Shown: piece by piece, positions 43,871 through 57,540 of the stretch
How the letters are laid out: each line of letters begins with the position of its first letter
Position numbering within the stretch: position 1 is the stretch's first letter
NCBI RefSeq assembly: GCF_019320115.1
Contig: NC_089591.1
Location: 20,748,502 to 20,812,501, forward strand
Direction of reading: 5' to 3'
Source: Miscanthus floridulus
Taxonomy: Eukaryota; Streptophyta; Magnoliopsida; Poales; Poaceae
DNA length: 64,000 nucleotides
Notes under the pieces: model-generated
What the model was told of the DNA's origin: nothing
Databases searched by the model: none
The model's input: only the letters and a program-made list of their open reading frames with translations
Made by a program: the position numbers and the translations under genes

Positions 43871-44427
43871 ATGGCGCCGAAGAAGGGAGCTATGAAACCA
43901 AAGAAAGCGAGGCCAAAGAAGGCGGATGCAGGAGCCAGCCATGATGAAGAGTGGGTACCATCGCGCATGGGTAAAGCGGAGCTCAACAGATTGGTGGAGG
44001 CGGGCGTTCTTCCTGACCGCGTCACCACCGGATGGCGGCTAGCCAGTGGTGAGCCCTTCTCAATGTCTCACACTGATGAAATAGTGGTGTTTGAGGATTA
44101 TTTCTGGTGAGGATTGTGATTTCCTGTTCATCCTCTTTTGAGGGATCTGTTGGAGTTCTGGGCTATAGTCTGTGCAATCTCCACCCAAACACTATCTTGC
44201 ACGTCTCGATTTTTATTCACTTTTGCAAAGCGTATTTGGGGATTCTTCCACACTTCAACCCCTTTAGACATCTGTTCTGGCTGAAGAAGAAGGGCGGCAG
44301 CTGTTCCAAGGTGGTCGACAGAGTATATCTTCAGTTGCATGATGGAATGGCAAGCGAGTACATTACTGTGCCGCTGAACACGTTGCTAAAAGGGTGGAAC
44401 ACAAGGTGGTTCTACATGAAGCAAAGC

Positions 44428-47400
44428 TATGGCAGAATCGCTCGAAATAGCACACTTATGGAGGCGCTCACCTTCCATCAAACACTGAGCACCCCGAAAG
44501 CAAGCTACAGTGGGAGGTATCCATCGGGCACACCCCAAGGGAGAACCTGAAAGATCCACATTTTTCCCAAGGATCCAATAATGAAAACGAGTTACCATAC
44601 TTGTCCATTTCATACATCAGAGTTTCATAAAAAGTACATTATTATAGTACCAAATGTCAGAGTGCGGAATGATAAACAGTGGAATTTAAATAAACATCTA
44701 GCGAACAGAGTGAGGATTCCGTTTGAGCCCACTAGAAGGATCCTCCACACAAAGGTACTTCTCATGCATCACCTGCAATAGGGGTAAATAAACCCTGAGT
44801 ACACAATGTACTCGCTAGACTTATCCCACTAGTGGGAATAATTTCTTGACTCCAAGGAATATGATAAGCTTTATGGTTTGCTGGTTTCTTTTGGCAGAAA
44901 GCAATGCTAATAGTGAGTCCTTGTTTATATATTATTATCAGCCGGATTAAGTTATCATCTAGCCAGTCTATATAAGCACCTGTTCTACTTTCAAGTAAGA
45001 GTTGAGCAATCAGTTCCATTTCTTCTTCTTTCAACTTTCAGTTCTTACTATGGTGCTAAACCACAGACAAGCCGTACCAGATTTCCTATCGATTCGCGAA
45101 TCAATGTGCCTAGCTGGGTGCCCCGAAAACACATGCCCCGCTTATACCCCAGGCACAAGCAGGACTAACCCATCACTCTCCTGTCCTGGGTGTCTAGGTC
45201 CCTGTCCAAACTTGGACTCCAAGCCCCCATTCCTGCATCCTGGACTCAGTGTGGTGCAAGGACCTCCACCATCTCCGCCTCCAATCAGTCGGTCCGGAAA
45301 GAGCCAGATCCATGACAAGAGAGCAACAAGTCTTCCCTACGTCTATACCCAAGTATGCGCTCGAGACAATAAATCTATGACTAGCCTAGAGTCATATGCA
45401 ACGACCGGTCCTTAATTGACACAGACAGGGAAAAAGTGTAACGAGCTATGCCCTGTTGGCTGTAGGACACAAACCTTTATACCCACTAATACCCAAACCA
45501 TATCCCTGCCCAGTCACCAATTACCTTTACACATTTTAATCATAAGTGATCATATTTATCACCTACTTGCGAGTAACGGCAGGTTACTCATGCTATCGAT
45601 ATCCTGAGCATAGCAGCTACTCGACCTGTACTAGTAGCACTCATGGGTAGATATATTTATGCATGTAGTTTCCATAAAATGCATGTAACTTAAATGCACA
45701 TCACACATATATATATTCAGTGCTCATTAAAATAGGGGTTATGCACTGGGGCTTGCCTTGGGTAGGCGACGGGTTAGTAAGGTTAGCACCAACAGGCTCT
45801 GAGGCTCCCTCCTGCATGAGGATCTCCTCCTCATACTCCTCGATCACCTCGTCATACTCCACCTCGCCGATAGGCACGAAGTCTACCAACTCATGATCTA
45901 CATGAAATGATGATGCTATGCTTAGGAATATAACAACAACAACTCTTAAAATAAAAGTACATCGATTTAGCTACTAAGCTAGTGCTACCGACCACGGTGC
46001 TAAGCTATCTATTGTTATTGATAACAAGTTTGAAATATGACATTCATTATTATTATAGCAACTACAGGTGTTCTTACTCCTAATGCTAATTTACGCTATA
46101 TACCATAAGGCAAGGGTAATAGCTACTCTATTTAGCATCCTATTCTAGGACTACGAAATTTACAGAAAGTACATAATAACCTAGCGAGCCCACTATAAAA
46201 TTTTTATATCTATAGCTATCACTAATATTTCACAAATATTCCTACAATATTAATCTACATAATATTAGCTCTCTAGTTTTCGAATTTCTGAACCTACCAT
46301 TTGCATGGCTAACTGTAATCTAACTGCACTAACAGGTAGATGGAAATTTTGGGAACCTAACAAACTTGGTTTCACTATTTTTGGACACCTACCGAATTTA
46401 CTACAATTTATCAAAGTTCAGCTCATAACTAAATTAGATAACCATTTCTATTTTACTGGAAATTGAAGAAACCAATTTCTAACCCGTGGCCAAACTCGTG
46501 CGACTCGGCCCACAATGACACGACGCGCGTGCGCCCAGCGTGGCCCAGCCAGACGATGGCCCGTGGCGGGAATGACCCGCGCGCGTGCCACAATATGCAA
46601 AAGAGCCCTTGAGTTCCCATCAAATGATAGCGCAGTTCATTCCACTATTCCCTCCTCTCACTAACTCTAGCACTTAACCCCTTCGTTTACTTCAAATTCA
46701 CGTCGCGACACCCTTGGTCAGACTTAATAGAGCCATGACCTCACCGGCCAAACACCAGCGAGCACCAGCCACGCCGGCACACACCAGCATCCCCACGAGC
46801 TTCCACGTGCCATGCATAATGGATTGAGGTAACACACGCTCAGAATGGCGCACCACGCAAGCATGGCCACACGCCGCGGCGGTGAATGGCCGTGGTAGCC
46901 CGACACTGGTGAAATCACCTATTCGAACGCCTCAAATACTACTCGGTGACCACCAGCAGGCTACGTTGAACAAAGTAGCAGTTCTAATTGGTTCGCTACT
47001 ACTTTCAAACGCGTCGGCCTCAAAAACAGCACCTACCTACGTCCATCGGGGATGGCCACGCGCTCTGGCGCACTTCTGCCCTAATCAAGTCAACTAGGTA
47101 CTCTAGGAGTAAGAGGACCTCACCAGTGGTGCGATAGACGAACTGGGCGAAGGCACGGGACTCGGCAAGACGGTTGGCCACGAACACGGGGTGATGCTGG
47201 TTCTTGGCGAGCACAGCGATGGCGTCTCTAGTGACCCGCTGCTCCGCCGACGAAACCACTACATGATTGCGATAACCAAGTCAACTATTACTCAAGGCAC
47301 AACCTAATTGAAATGGTGAAGCACTCCACGACGCTCTGCCCATGCGCTCACTTAGGCGGCCATGGCGGACCACCACAAGGGAAACGCCCCGTCTCACCTC

Positions 47401-48791
47401 GCTGAAGGCCGAACGAAAGCTGGGACGACTTCACTCACACACTAACTATTTGGGCTCACAGTGGGCACGGCTAATTGGAAAATGGTGGAGTGGTTGAGGC
47501 CAATTTAAGTGGCGACTCCTAAGGATTTATGGCGGCCGACGGCGATAGAATTCCAAATTGGCGACCTTCCCATGTACCACCACCACAGTGACCGGTTTGG
47601 CATGATGCCATCCTTCCACACAACCACCACATGTGCATGATACACAAAAAAGGGCAGCGCATCAATTTGGTTGCTTAGCATGGCTCGGCCGGCCAATGAC
47701 CTTGCAGGCGAAGTGACTAGCACCTTTGGCGTGGCCTTGAGCGCAAGCGTGAGAATGCGACAAGCCGGACGAACCCACGCACGCGCACAGCCGACGTCAA
47801 CGGCAGCAGCACTAGGATGGTAGCGTCAGATGACACGCAATGCGAGTGACGTGACGCGACGCAACGCGAGCAGCAGCCACAGCGAACACACTGAAGGGGA
47901 AGCAGAGCTGCTAGGACCCGGGCACAGTGCACTTGCGTGCATGCGAGTGCCAGGCAGATACGTCCGCCTACAGCAGCATGGGACCCGACGCACATCCGGC
48001 CAGAATAGGGCAGGGCACGGGTAGCATCCCGGACACAGCGCGTTAGCCGCGGTGACTGAACCACGCACCAACGTGTCGCAGCAGGTAGCTGAGGCAGCAG
48101 CGCTAGGACCATGCGTGTGATGTGCTTGCACAGGGCGGTAGTGAAGATGCGGCCAGCGCTGCGGCATGCACTGAGCGAGCCAGCAGCGGCGCCAAACAGA
48201 GCAATGGCGGTGACCATGGCCAGCTCAGGCTCTGTTCGAAATAGGTGACGTTCATGATTTTTAAAGCTGTCGCAAAACCCTACCGAAAGGTCCAGATGCC
48301 AAACCAATTCTTCTATACACTAGAGGGTACATAGATCTATCGATCTATGCCACAACATCATGCTACTTCTTAAGCCGATCTCTCTACAAAAATTGCCAAA
48401 CGTGGCTTCGTTGACCCGTTTTCAAACTTACGCGAAAAGACTTAAACTTCGGACGGTTTTGCGTCGAATTCAATTTCCGAGCTTCTTGATATACTAGCTA
48501 GCGAACCTCATCATCGACCGTACATATTTCATCATCGCCAATGAAGTACATACTAGCAACTTTTATTAAAGTTCGCATACACGTTCTACACCATTTTATT
48601 CGATAAAAATTCACTTAGAATACTAAACGATATAAAGCGACATGAAACGTAACATTTGTTTCTTGTTTTGGATGAATGTTTCAAGTGTCGTACATTGATT
48701 TATACTTTACGTTACACACATTTACACATAAGTATAATGCTCATGCAGTGTTTTAGCAAAAATTGTACAATGTAACACCGAGGGTGTTACA
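44428..48791 (-). repeat. 3' LTR of the chromovirus
   Basis: 4364 bp; plus-strand text from TATGGCAGAATCG (first G of TG mutated to A) to CACCGAGGGTGTTACA. It contains a GC-rich block (46490-48240), AT-rich ends and no conserved gene; the 196-residue frame at 47717-48307 is broken in the partner LTR. The polypurine tract TTTTAGGGGGGTAGATT lies just outside at 48808 to 48792. Confidence 0.85.
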
Positions 48792-48879
48792 AATCTACCC
48801 CCCTAAAATAAAATCTCGACCCGAGATTTCATGTGCCTAGTGTGAGAAAGAGGTAGGGAATACATTTTTGGCGCAGCAA

Positions 48880-49383
48880 CTAACTATCAGAGTCGGCGAG
48901 AAGGTAGGGGTAATGCTGCAATACATAACTCTCTTGTTCCTAGGTGGCTTCATCCTCTGAATGGTTTCACCATTGCACCTTATAGAACTTTACCACTCTG
49001 TTCCTCGTCATTCTCTCCTTCTCATCCAAGATTTTGATAGGGTGCTCCACATAAGTCAAATCTAGCTGGAGGGGAAGCTCTTCAATTTCCATAGCTTCCT
49101 CTGGAGCACGTAGACATTTCTTCAATTGTGATACATGAAACACATTATGTACCACCGATAAAATATCAGGAAGCTAGAGATGATAAGCAACGGGGCCACA
49201 CTGTTGCAACACCTGGTATGGGCCCACATACCGAGGGGCTAGCTTACCATGGACACCAAACCGATGCACCCCTCTCATAGGAGACACTTTGAGATACACA
49301 TAGTCCCCAACTACAAACTCTAAAGGCCTCCTTCGCTTGTCTATGTAAGACTTTTGCCAGCTTTGAGCTACCTTCAAGTGTCA
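48880..49383 (-). pseudogene. Chromovirus integrase C-terminus and chromodomain
   Basis: After the deletion point the frame reads [40 protein letters not shown] and [13 protein letters not shown], the integrase C-terminal domain. Then VHNVFHVSQLKKCLR follows, and the chromodomain EHPIKILDEKERMTRNRVVK, FYKVQW, ending before a TAG at 48880-48882. In chromoviruses this domain guides integration to heterochromatin. In-frame stops lie after VAYHL (TAG, 49174 region) and after KVQW. Confidence 0.8.
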
Positions 49384-50587
49384 ACACATGCCCCAAAAAC
49401 TGCACTCGATCTAACCAAAATTCGCACTTGCTAAATTTAGCATACAGCTTGTGCTCCCTTAGTCAAGTCAGTACTATCCGAAGATGTCGGACATGCCCTT
49501 CATCATTCCTAGAATAGATCAGGATGTCATCAATGAAAACTACCACAAACTTATCTAGCTCCGGCATGAAAACTAAATTCATCAGGTACATGAAGAAGGC
49601 AGGAGCATTTGTGAGACCAAAGGACATCACTAGGTACTCATACAGCCCATACCTAGTAGAAAAAGTTGTCTTTGGTATATCATGTGGCCTAATTTTGATC
49701 TAATGATAGCCTGATCGGAGGTCAATCTTTGAGAACACCTTAGCACCAGCTAATTGGTCGAACAAAGTATCTATGTGGGGCAAAGGATACTTGTTCTTAA
49801 TTGTTACCGCAATAAGAGGGCGGTAATCCACACACATCTATAGAGTACCATCATTCTTCTTCATGAAAATAGCCGGGCAACCCCATGATGAAGAACTAGG
49901 ACGGATGAAACCTTTGTCCATCAACTCTTCTAGTTGCTTCTTCATTTCTGCTAGTTCCCTTGGAGCCATGCGGTACGGGCATCTAGAGATAGGGGTAGTA
50001 CTAGGCTCTAGCTCAATGGAGAATTCTACCTCTCTATCCGGTGGCAACCTAGGAAGATCTTTAGGGAAAACATCCGGGAACTCACATACTACCAGAATGG
50101 AGGTAAGATCAGGAGAGGCTTTAGCATGGGTAGCAATAGGTAAGACTGGATCTGAGGGTACAATAAGAGACGTCCTATCCTTAGAAGAAGGAAGCCATAA
50201 CTCCACACTTCTTCTCTTCAAATCCAAAACTACCCCATACATCCGCAACCAGTTCATTCCAAGAATAGCATCAATGCCTTGCCCAAGCATGACCATGAAC
50301 TATAAGTGGTAACTGTGGGTGGCTAATACCAAACTTACTGTATTTATATGGGTATTGATGAACATATGTGACCCCATAGTATGGATCTTATAGGCATAAG
50401 ATATAGCCATAAGTGGTAAGTTGTGCCGCTTTACAAACCCCATGCTCATAAAGGAATGTGATGCACTAGAATCGAACAACACATAAGCTGGATGGGAGTT
50501 GATGGTAAACATACCAGCCATCACTGGCTCCTGCTGCAAAATCCATTTAGCATCTGTGAAATGCACCTGAACGGATCTGCTGGGCAC
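49384..50587 (-). pseudogene. Chromovirus protease and truncated reverse transcriptase
   Basis: Protease begins in the frame at 50587 with YVLFDSSASHSF, where the usual DSGAS active site has Gly changed to Ser, and continues through GMNWLRMYGVVLDLKRR. RT follows: PISRCPYRMAPRELAEMKKQ, SSSWGCPAIFMKKNDGTL, a stop, then in frame [15 protein letters not shown] and [14 protein letters not shown] (active-site F-I-D-D intact). It stops being RT after [12 protein letters not shown] at about 49384, where the integrase C-terminus begins. RT connection, RNase H, the integrase zinc finger and catalytic core are missing. Confidence 0.8.
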
Positions 50588-51802
50588 TTTCTTCTTGATT
50601 ATGGTCCTCTTGACAAGCCTGGAGTTCGCTGACGGTTGAGCAGACTGAGCTGGCTGGTTCTAGGGACAAGCTTGGGCATAGTAGCCATCTTTGCCACACT
50701 TGAAGCAAGCACCTAGCTTGTTCCTAAACCCCAGACGAGGTGGGACCTACTGTCCTTGAGACTACTGGGGCTGCACCTGCTACGGGGGTGCACGGTACTA
50801 TGTGGAGGAAGTTTGAGAAGTCTGCTGGGGCTGCCGAAACGAAGACCCACCTGATGACTAATAGGGCCCCCATCAGACAACCTATACCTTCTGAGTGTGA
50901 GGGTGGCTAGAAGATCCAGCTGCCACCTGCTTCCTCTTCCACTCTACCTAAGACTCTTACTGAAAACCATCCACGGCGATGGTGGCATTCATCAGCGCCC
51001 CAAAGGTTTGATAGTTCGCCGTGTATAGCTTCTCCTGAAGGATGGAAGAGAGACCATGAAAGAAGCGGTCCTTCTTCTTGTCGTTGGTGTCCACATGAAT
51101 GCCAGCATACTAGGCCAAGTGATTGAACTTATTCACATAGTCCATCACTGTCATATTCCCCTAGCGCAGCTCTAGGAACTTAGTCACCTTCCGGTTGATG
51201 ACACCAGTAGGGACAAAGAACTCTTGGAATGCAGTGGTGAACTCCTGCTAGGTTGCTGGCTGATTAGGCTGCTCCATGGCATGGAAGGTATCCCACCATG
51301 CACTTGCGGACCCCAAAACCTATTGCACTGTAAAGCGCACCTTCTGCTCGTCGGCCACATCGAGCAGCAGAAACTTTTTCTCTAGAATGTGAAGCCAATG
51401 CTCCACATCCAGGGGCTCATCAGATAGGGTGAAAGTGGGTGGGTGAGTCTTGACGAAGTCCTAGTAAGAGGACGGTCCCTCAGGACAGCGGGCACCACCC
51501 CCATTCCCACCGTTGCCCACGTGGCCTCCGTGGGCGAGGCCCGCGATAGCTTGTGCCATTATGCCCATGGCACGAGCTAACTCTCAGTGAGCAGCTAATA
51601 GCTCCACCATCATCTTAGCATGGGTCATCGGAGGTGGCATTGGTGGAGGAGGAGCCAGAAGTGGAGCCCCATGGCTCTCCCCATTGGGCTCATGGGCCCG
51701 ACCACTCTCGCCGTGGCCCTCGCCAAGACCGTGAGCCACCCTCGCACTGGTGCTCCCACGTCTAGACCTTAGATTCATCTGTAAGAGATATGAACCATCC
51801 AT
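50588..51802 (-). pseudogene. Chromovirus gag, many stops
   Basis: Starts MDGSYLLQMNLRSRRGSTSA at 51802. A Pro/Met-rich segment (LLAPPPPMPPPMTHAKMMVE) is followed by capsid-like text with hallmarks such as HWLHILEKKF, ASAWWDTF and FFVPTGVINRKVTKFLEL. The single zinc knuckle reads CFKCGKDGYYAQAC, with the His of the CCHC motif changed to Tyr. At least ten in-frame stops occur, mostly TAG. Confidence 0.75.
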
Positions 51803-52236
51803 TAGAACACCCTCCTAATTAGAATCAAGGGATTAGAGAAATGACAACACAATTATTAAAGCATTCCTTTAGTTAGTCCTATCAATTTAGTAACTCAATT
51901 ATACAAGAAGGGGGATTTCAATTTGAGTAAGATGCTATTATTATGATGCATGCTTTGGCCTATACGTTCACTCAAGCTAGAATATAGCAGCATTCATAAA
52001 ACTTTTTGGCACATCGCACACTCACTTTTGTATACTAAGCAATTTCTTACGCAATGTAAGCCAATGTACCTATAGAAAATCGATTAGATAAAACCAGTGA
52101 CGCCATCCTAGATAGACCATATTGACAAGGCTTATACTTATTTAACTTAACTTAATTGCAACCTACTTTTCGCAAAGCTTTTGATGGTCAAATTTTTAGT
52201 TTTGAAACAAAAATGATGAAACTCGTGACCATTATT
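51803..52236 (-). other. Chromovirus leader between primer site and gag
   Basis: AT-rich, non-coding; nothing else was recognised. Confidence 0.5.
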
Positions 52237-52249
52237 GGCTCTAGTACCA
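52237..52249 (-). other. Primer-binding site of the chromovirus
   Basis: The minus strand reads TGGTACTAGAGCC, the initiator tRNA-Met site with two adjacent changes, two bases inside the 5' LTR end (TTCTGCCACA). Confidence 0.75.
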
Positions 52250-52251
52250 AC

Positions 52252-53526
52252 TGTGGCAGAACCGCCCGAAATAGCACACTTATGGAGGCGCTCGTCTTCC
52301 ATCAGACACTAAGCACCCTGAAAGCAAGCTATAGTGGGCAGTATCCATTGGGCACACCCCAAGGGAGAACCTGAAAGATCCACATTTTTTCCAAGGATCC
52401 AATAATGAAAACAAGTTACCATACTTGTGCATTTCATACATCAGAGTTTCTTAAAAAGTACATTATTACAATACCAAATGTCAGAGTGCAGAATGATAAA
52501 CAGCGGAATTTAAATAAACATCTAGCGAATGGAGCAAGGATTTCATCTGAGCCCACCAGAAGGATCCTCCACACAAAGGTACTTCTCATGCATCACCTGC
52601 AACAGGGGTAAATAAACCCTGAGTACACAATGTACTCGCAAGACTTATCCGACTAGTGGGAATAATTTTCTGACTCCAAGGAATATGATAAGCTTTATGG
52701 TTTGCTGGTTTCTTTTGGCAGAAAGCAATACTAATAGTGAGTCCTTACTTATGTATTATTATCAGTCAGATTAAGTCATCATCTAGCCAGTCTATATAAG
52801 CACATGTTCTACTTTCAAGCAATGGTTGAGCAATCAGTTCTATTTCTTCTCCTTTCAACTTTCAGTTTTTAGTATGGTGCTAAATCGCAGACAAGCCGTA
52901 CCGGATTTCCCAATGATTCATGAATCAATGTGCCTAGCTGAGTGCCCTGAAAACACATGCCCTGTTTGTACCCTGGGCACAAGCAGGACTAACCCATCAC
53001 TCTCCTGTCCCGGGTGTCTAGGTCCCCATCCAAACTTAGACTCCAAGCCCCCACTCCTGCGTCTCAGACTCAGTGTGGTGCAAGGACCTCCACCATCACC
53101 GCCTCCAATCAGTCGGTCCAGAAAGAGTTGGATCTATGACAAGAGAGCAACAAGTCTTCCCTGTGCCCATACCCAAGTATGCACTCGGGACAATAAATCT
53201 ATGACTTGCCTAGAGTCATATGTAATGACCGGTCCTTAATCGACATAGACAGGAAAAAAAGTGTAACCAAGCTATGCCCTGTTGGCCGCAGGACACAACC
53301 CTTTACACCCACCAATACCCAAACCAAATCCCTGCCCAGTCACTAATTACCTTTACACATTTTAATCATAAGTGATCATATTTATCATCTACTTGCGAGT
53401 AACGGCAGGTTACTCACGCTATCGATATCCTGAGCATAACAACTACTCGACCTATACTAGTAGGACTCATAGGTAGATATATTTATGCATGTAGTTTTCA
53501 TAAAATGCTTGTAACTTAAATGCACA

Positions 53527-53608
<82 letters not shown>

Positions 53609-56600
53609 TATATATATATTCAGTGCTCATTAAAATAGGGGTTATGTACCGGGGCTTGCCTTGGTTAGGCGACGGGTCAGTAAGGTTAGCACCAATAGGC
53701 TCTGGGGCTCCTTCCTGCACAAGTATCTCCTCCTCGTACTCCTCGATCACCTCATCGTACTTCGGCTCACCGACGGGTACGAAGTCTACCAGCTCATGAT
53801 CTACATGAAATGATGATGTAATGCTTAGGAATATAACAACAACTCTTAAAATAAAAGTACATCGATTTAGCTACTAAGCTAGTGCTACCGACCACGGTGC
53901 TAAGCTATCAATTGTTACTGATAACAAGTTTGAAATATGGCATTCATTATTATTATAGCAACTATAGGTGTTCTTACTCCTATTGCTAATTTACGCTATA
54001 TATGATAAGGCAAGGGTAATAGCTACTCTATTTAGCATCCTATTTTAGGACTACAAAATTTACAGCAAGTACATAATAACCTAGTGAGCCCACTATAAAA
54101 TTATTATATCTATAGCTATTACCAATTTTTCACAAATATTCCGACAATATTAATCTACATAATATTAGCTCTCTAGTTTTTGAATTTCCGAACCTACCAT
54201 TTGCATGGCTAACTGTAATCTAACTGCACTAATAGGTAGATGGAAATTTTGCAAACCTAACAAACTTGGTTTCACTATTTTTGGACACCTACCGAATTTA
54301 CTACAATTTATCAAAGTTCAACTCATAACTAAATTAGATAAGCATTTCTATTTTACTAGAAATTGAAGAAACCAATTTCTAACCCACGGCCCAACTCACG
54401 CGACTCGGCCCACAATGGTGCGACACACGTGCGCAGCACAGCCCACGCGTGGGCGCGGCCTAGCCGGACGACAGCCCACGGCAGGAATGACCCGTGCATG
54501 TGCCATAATATGCAAAATAGCCCTCAAGTTCCCATCAAATGACAGCGCAGTCCATTCCACTATTCCCTCCTCTCACTGACTCTAGCACTTAACCCCTTCA
54601 TTTCCTTCAAATTCACGTCGCGATGCCCCTGGCCGGACTTAACAGAGCCGCGACCTCGCCGGCCAAATGCCAGCGAGCACCGACCATGCCGGCACACACC
54701 AGCATCCCCACGAGCTTCCACGTGCCATGCGCAACGGATTAAGGTAACACACGCTCAGAATGGCGCACCACGCAGGTGTGGCCACACGCCACGGTGACTG
54801 GCCGTGGTAGCCCGACACCGGCGAAATCATCTATTCGAACGCCTCAAATACTACTCAGTGACCACCAGCAGGTTGTGTTGAACAATGTAGCAGTTCTAAT
54901 TGGTTTGATACTACCTTCAAACGGGTCGGCCACAAAAACGGCACCTACCTACGTCCGCTAGGGACGGCCACGCTCTCTAGCGCACTTCTACCCTAATCAA
55001 GTCAACCAGGTACTCTAGGAGTAAGAGGACCTCACTAGCGGTGTGACAGACAGACTGGGCAAAGGCACGGGGCTCGACAAGACGGTTGGCCTTGAACATG
55101 GGGTGACACTAGTTCCCGGCGAGCACAGCGATGGCATCTCTGGTGACCCGCTGCTCCGCCGACAAAACCACTGCACGATTGCGATAACCAAGTCAACTAT
55201 TACTCAAGGCACAACCTAATTGAAATGGCGAAGCACCCCACGATGCTCTGGCGATGGGCCCGCTCAAGTGGCCATGGCAGACTGCCGTGAGGGAAACGCC
55301 CTGTCTCACCTCGCTGAAGGCTAAACAAAAGCTAGGACGGCTTCACTCACACGCTAACTATTTGGGCTCATAGTGGGCACGGTTAATTAGAAAATGGTGG
55401 AGTGATTGAGGCCAATTTAAGTGGTGACTCCTAAGGACTTATGGTGGCCGGCGACGACAGAATTCCAAATTGATGTCCTTCCTATGTACCACCGCCACAG
55501 TGATCGGTTTGGCACGATGACGTCCTTCCATGTGACCACCACACATGCACGATACACAGAAAAGGGCAGTGCATCGATTTGGTTGCTTGGCGTGGTTTGG
55601 CCGGCTGATGACCTTATAGGCAAAGTGACTGGCACCTTTGGCGTGGCCTTGAGCGCAAGCATGAGAACATGACAAGCCGGACGAGCCCACGCATGCGCAT
55701 AGCTGACGTCAACGGGAGCAGCACCAGGACGGTAGCGCCAGACAGCACGCAATGCGAGCGACGTGACATGAGCAGCAGCCACGGCGAACACGCTAAATGG
55801 GAAGCAGAGCTACCAGGACCCAGGTGCAGTGCGCTTACGTGTGTGTGAGTGTCGGGCATATATGTCTGCCCGCAGTAGTAGCGTGGGACCTAATGCACAT
55901 TTAGCTAGAGCAGGGTAGGGCGTGGGCGGCGTCCCAGACGTAGCGCGTTAGCTGCGGCGACTGAACCACGCGATAGTGCGTCGCAGCAGGCAGCCGAGGC
56001 AGCAGCGCCAGGACCATGCGCACGATGTGCTTGCACAGGGCGGTAGTGAGGATGCGGCCGGTGCTGTGGCACGCGTTGAGCGAGCCAGCAGCGGCACCAA
56101 ACCAAGCAATGGTGGTGACCACGACCAGTGCGGGCTCTGTTTGAAATAGGTGACGTGCACGGTTTTTAAAGCTATCGCAAAACCCTACCGAAAGGTCCAA
56201 ATGCCAAACCAATTCTTCTATACGCTAGAGGGTATGTAGATCTATCGATCTATGCCATGACATCATGCAACTTCTTAAGCTAATCTCTCTACAAAAATTG
56301 CCAAACGTGGCTTCGTCGACCCGTTTTCAAACTTACATGAAATGACTTAAACTTCGGATGGTTTCATGTTGAATTCAATTTTTGAGCTTCTTGATATACT
56401 AGCTTGTGAACCTCGTCCTCGACCATACATATTTCATCGTCGCCTATGAAGTACGTACTACAAACTTTTATTAAAGTTCGCATACACGTTCTACATCATT
56501 TTATTCGATAAAAATTCGCTTAGAATACTAACGATATAAAGCGATGTGAAATGTAACATTTGTTTCTTGTTTCGGATAAATGTTTCAAGTGTCGTACATT

Positions 56601-56695
56601 GATTTATACTTTACGTTACCCACATTTACACATAAGTATGATGCTCATGTAGTGTTTTAGCAAAAACTATACAATGTAACACCGAGGGTGTTACA
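52252..56695 (-). repeat. 5' LTR of the chromovirus
   Basis: 4444 bp, plus-strand text TGTGGCAGAACCG to GAGGGTGTTACA. Collinear with 44428-48791; the length difference is largely the dinucleotide expansion at 53527-53620. Differences from the partner are mostly C/T and G/A. Confidence 0.85.
53527..53620. repeat. Compound microsatellite (AC)n(AT)n in one chromovirus LTR
   Basis: An uninterrupted AC run of about 48 bases is followed by an AT run of about 45 bases with one break. The corresponding site in the other LTR (about 45698-45718) has only cacacatatatatattc. Confidence 0.95.
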
Positions 56696-57540
56696 TAAGC
56701 CATCCTGCAATCCACTACGATGCTGACCACATCCTGGAGAGCTAGAAGAGATGGTCAGAGAGGCCAAATAGTGCTGATATGGAGCAAGTGATGGAGCTCC
56801 TTGGCCTAATAAAGGGAGTGAAAACCAACAGTGGACTAGTAGCGGCGTGCTTCATAATGTGTCGCATCCAACCCTGCAAGGAGAGGGCCCACACGGGCTT
56901 TGACTTTAAGGGAGACACCGACGGCACCCGAGAGAGGTCGGAGGCGCTATCGAAAGATGAGGTTGTAGAGCGGGCCATAGAGCTATTCACTTCATTGGCC
57001 TCCTTTTGAGTGTCGGGGTAGACAAGACCTTTTAACTGCATGAATCTGTCCCCTTAGGTAACCATCTCGATTGTTTGTTCCCAATACTTTTAATCCTGTA
57101 GCATTGCCGAGTAGTGAACTGAATCACTTATGCAAAGATCTATTCACAGGAAAGAGCAGTGTACTTCTCAGGCATGCCGAGGGGTGATTGGCTAAGGGGA
57201 GTAGACGCCCGACCACCGGCTCGGCCTAAAGAAGATGCGGCTAGTGCCTCATCAGAGTTCAGAGGCACGGACGCTGGTCAGACGGAGAGTCCTTCCCCGG
57301 TGTCAGAGAAGGTCTGAGGAAAGAGGGCAGCGACAGACTAGCCGGCCTAAAAGAAGAGAAAAACAGTGAGTGCTGCTTCCCTCAAGCCGAGCGGCATCTC
57401 ACTTGGAGGTGACCAGAACACTCGAACATGGAGCGCCGCAGTGTCCGACAACGATGATGTGCTAGTGGCTCCTCCACCAAGCACAAATGTGCCTCCATGC
57501 AACACGCGCATGAGGTACAATCAAAGAGAGGTGAAGAAAG

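Larger units (their letters stand above)
44428..56695 (-). mobile_element. Tekay/Del chromovirus (Ty3/gypsy) nested in the antisense gene
   Basis: 12,268 bp, LTRs at 44428-48791 and 52252-56695. Target duplication aaagc (44423-44427) and taagc (56696-56700), one change apart; the interrupted frame (KQS/HPA) rejoins exactly across it. Minus-strand order: 5' LTR, tRNA-Met-like primer site, gag, protease, RT, integrase C-terminus with chromodomain, polypurine tract, 3' LTR. The chromodomain after integrase and LTRs of 4.4 kb indicate the Tekay/Del lineage. RNase H and most of integrase are deleted, so it cannot move by itself. Confidence 0.85.

Noticed and set aside
47717..48307. 196-residue minus-strand frame in the chromovirus 3' LTR
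   Set aside because: The same region in the 5' LTR (55614-56212) is broken into several frames, and the composition is Cys/Ala/Arg-rich as expected from GC-rich non-coding DNA.
53457..53750. Frame with a Cys-Val run near the microsatellite
   Set aside because: It is a translation of the AC/AT repeat and LTR text, not a gene.
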